Under the pieces are notes generated by a model. That model was not told the origin of the DNA and searched no databases. It saw nothing but the letters and a program-made list of their open reading frames with translations. A program made the position numbers and the translations under genes. A DNA stretch of 23,051 bases from positions 1-23,051 of the forward strand of contig CAMJTZ010000011.1 of NCBI GenBank assembly GCA_946408865.1, in the 5' to 3' direction. Source of the DNA: an uncultured Clostridia bacterium (GTDB lineage: Bacteria > Bacillota_A > Clostridia > Christensenellales > Aristaeellaceae). This document shows positions 22,544 to 23,051 of the stretch, in pieces (the first letter of the stretch is position 1; each line of letters starts with the position of its first letter).

Positions 22544-23051
22544 TCAGCCAAATCCCAGAGTTGCGTGTTCAACAGTGACGTCCAGAATCTCCTCCTCGCC
22601 GGTTTCGTGGTCAATGACTCTCTGGAACTGCACCCTGTAGCCGTCTGACAGGAACTCAGGATCTGTAGTGATCATAATATCCCACATCAGCTGCGTTGCT
22701 TTTGTTTCTATGTTTTCATCATCAACCAGCTTCTGGAACAGATATCCCACTTTATAATCTCCCAGTTTTTCCAACGCGTCTGCTCCGTATTTTTCCATGA
22801 TGAATTTCCTTGCATCCTCCAGGGCCGCAGCATATTCTTCCGGTTCCGGTATCGCATAGGGCAGACCATACAGATCGCCGTATATCGCCACCTTGATTTC
22901 ATCAGGCCAGAAATACATATTTTCACCGTATTTTGAAACGGCTTCCTCTTCTTTTGAAAAGATATCCTGCATTTCTTTGTACTTCTGCTGGCTGCGTTCA
23001 TCCAGTTCCGGCGCTTCGAAGTGATCTGTCCGGATGTTTTCCCCATGCCGG
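22544..23051 (-). CDS. PepSY-like protein, C-terminal part; 5' end outside window
   Basis: The frame is open to the right edge, giving the last ~168 residues of a longer protein; the ATG at 22970-22972 is internal. The stretch resembles the C-terminus of the anti-sigma candidate downstream: YGENMYFWP matches YGLNDYTWP, YKVGYLFQKL matches STVGVLCQRL, and TDPEFLSDGYRVQF matches ADPAVRDGWRVTF. It is probably the end of a second large PepSY-like membrane protein, perhaps the anti-sigma partner of another sigma factor beyond the edge. Function is unknown. Confidence 0.75.
   Translation of the reverse strand, partial: RHGENIRTDHFEAPELDERSQQKYKEMQDIFSKEEEAVSKYGENMYFWPDEIKVAIYGDLYGLPYAIPEPEEYAAALEDARKFIMEKYGADALEKLGDYKVGYLFQKLVDDENIETKATQLMWDIMITTDPEFLSDGYRVQFQRVIDHETGEEEILDVTVEHATLGFG

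Noticed and set aside
22708..23046. 112-aa minus-strand frame starting near the right edge
   Set aside because: It overlaps the supported partial PepSY-like gene in another frame and shows no resemblance to any domain.

Overview
The window reads as chromosomal DNA from a low-redundancy, moderately GC-rich member of the Bacillota, probably class Clostridia. The evidence is Gram-positive style ribosome binding sites (GGAGG 7-9 nt before most starts), sigma-A-like promoters, Clostridia-type families (TAXI-type TRAP transporter, MMPL/heptad-repeat pair under a TetR repressor, CsoR-CopA, ECF sigma factor with a large PepSY-like anti-sigma protein) and short signal peptides ending in A-L-A. A gut or rumen Christensenellales/Aristaeella-like source is only a guess from protein style. 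No tRNA, rRNA, IS, integrase, phage gene or CRISPR array was seen.

Layout, left to right. 1-937 (-): 5' part of an AMP-forming acyl-CoA synthetase cut by the window edge. 1124-4130 (-): TAXI solute-binding protein and fused TRAP permease, one operon with a terminator. 4396-5160 (+): unrecognised multi-pass membrane protein with cysteine clusters. 5246-8777 (-): MMPL/RND-type exporter followed by a secreted X-X-X-L-X-X-G heptad-repeat protein; the divergent TetR gene (8977-9552, +) shares an intergenic region holding a clear promoter and a 7-5-7 inverted repeat at its start site. 9704-10324 (+): iron-sulfur flavoprotein-like reductase behind a MerR-style 19-bp-spacer promoter. 10457-11212 (+): tRNA t6A dehydratase TcdA. 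11135-13630 (-): small DUF3592-like membrane protein, SDR oxidoreductase, TauE/SafE exporter and DUF1294 protein. 13805-14443 (+): secreted low-complexity protein, then an OmpR/EnvZ-type two-component pair (14542-16517). 16632-19533 (+): CsoR repressor and copper P-type ATPase behind two matching copper operators. 19706-23051 (-): 5'-truncated PepSY-like protein, ECF sigma factor and a large membrane anti-sigma candidate.

Most modules are short self-contained regulatory circuits: regulator plus target with visible operators (TetR/MMPL, CsoR/CopA, two-component pair beside a triple TCAA repeat, sigma/anti-sigma with overlapping genes). The observations most worth a second look are the DUF3592-like ORF whose stop codon lies beyond a bidirectional terminator (possible non-stop mRNA), the paralogous PepSY-like proteins on both sides of the ECF sigma gene, the MerR-type promoter without a MerR gene next to it, and the three phased TCAA repeats between two divergent promoters beside the two-component system.
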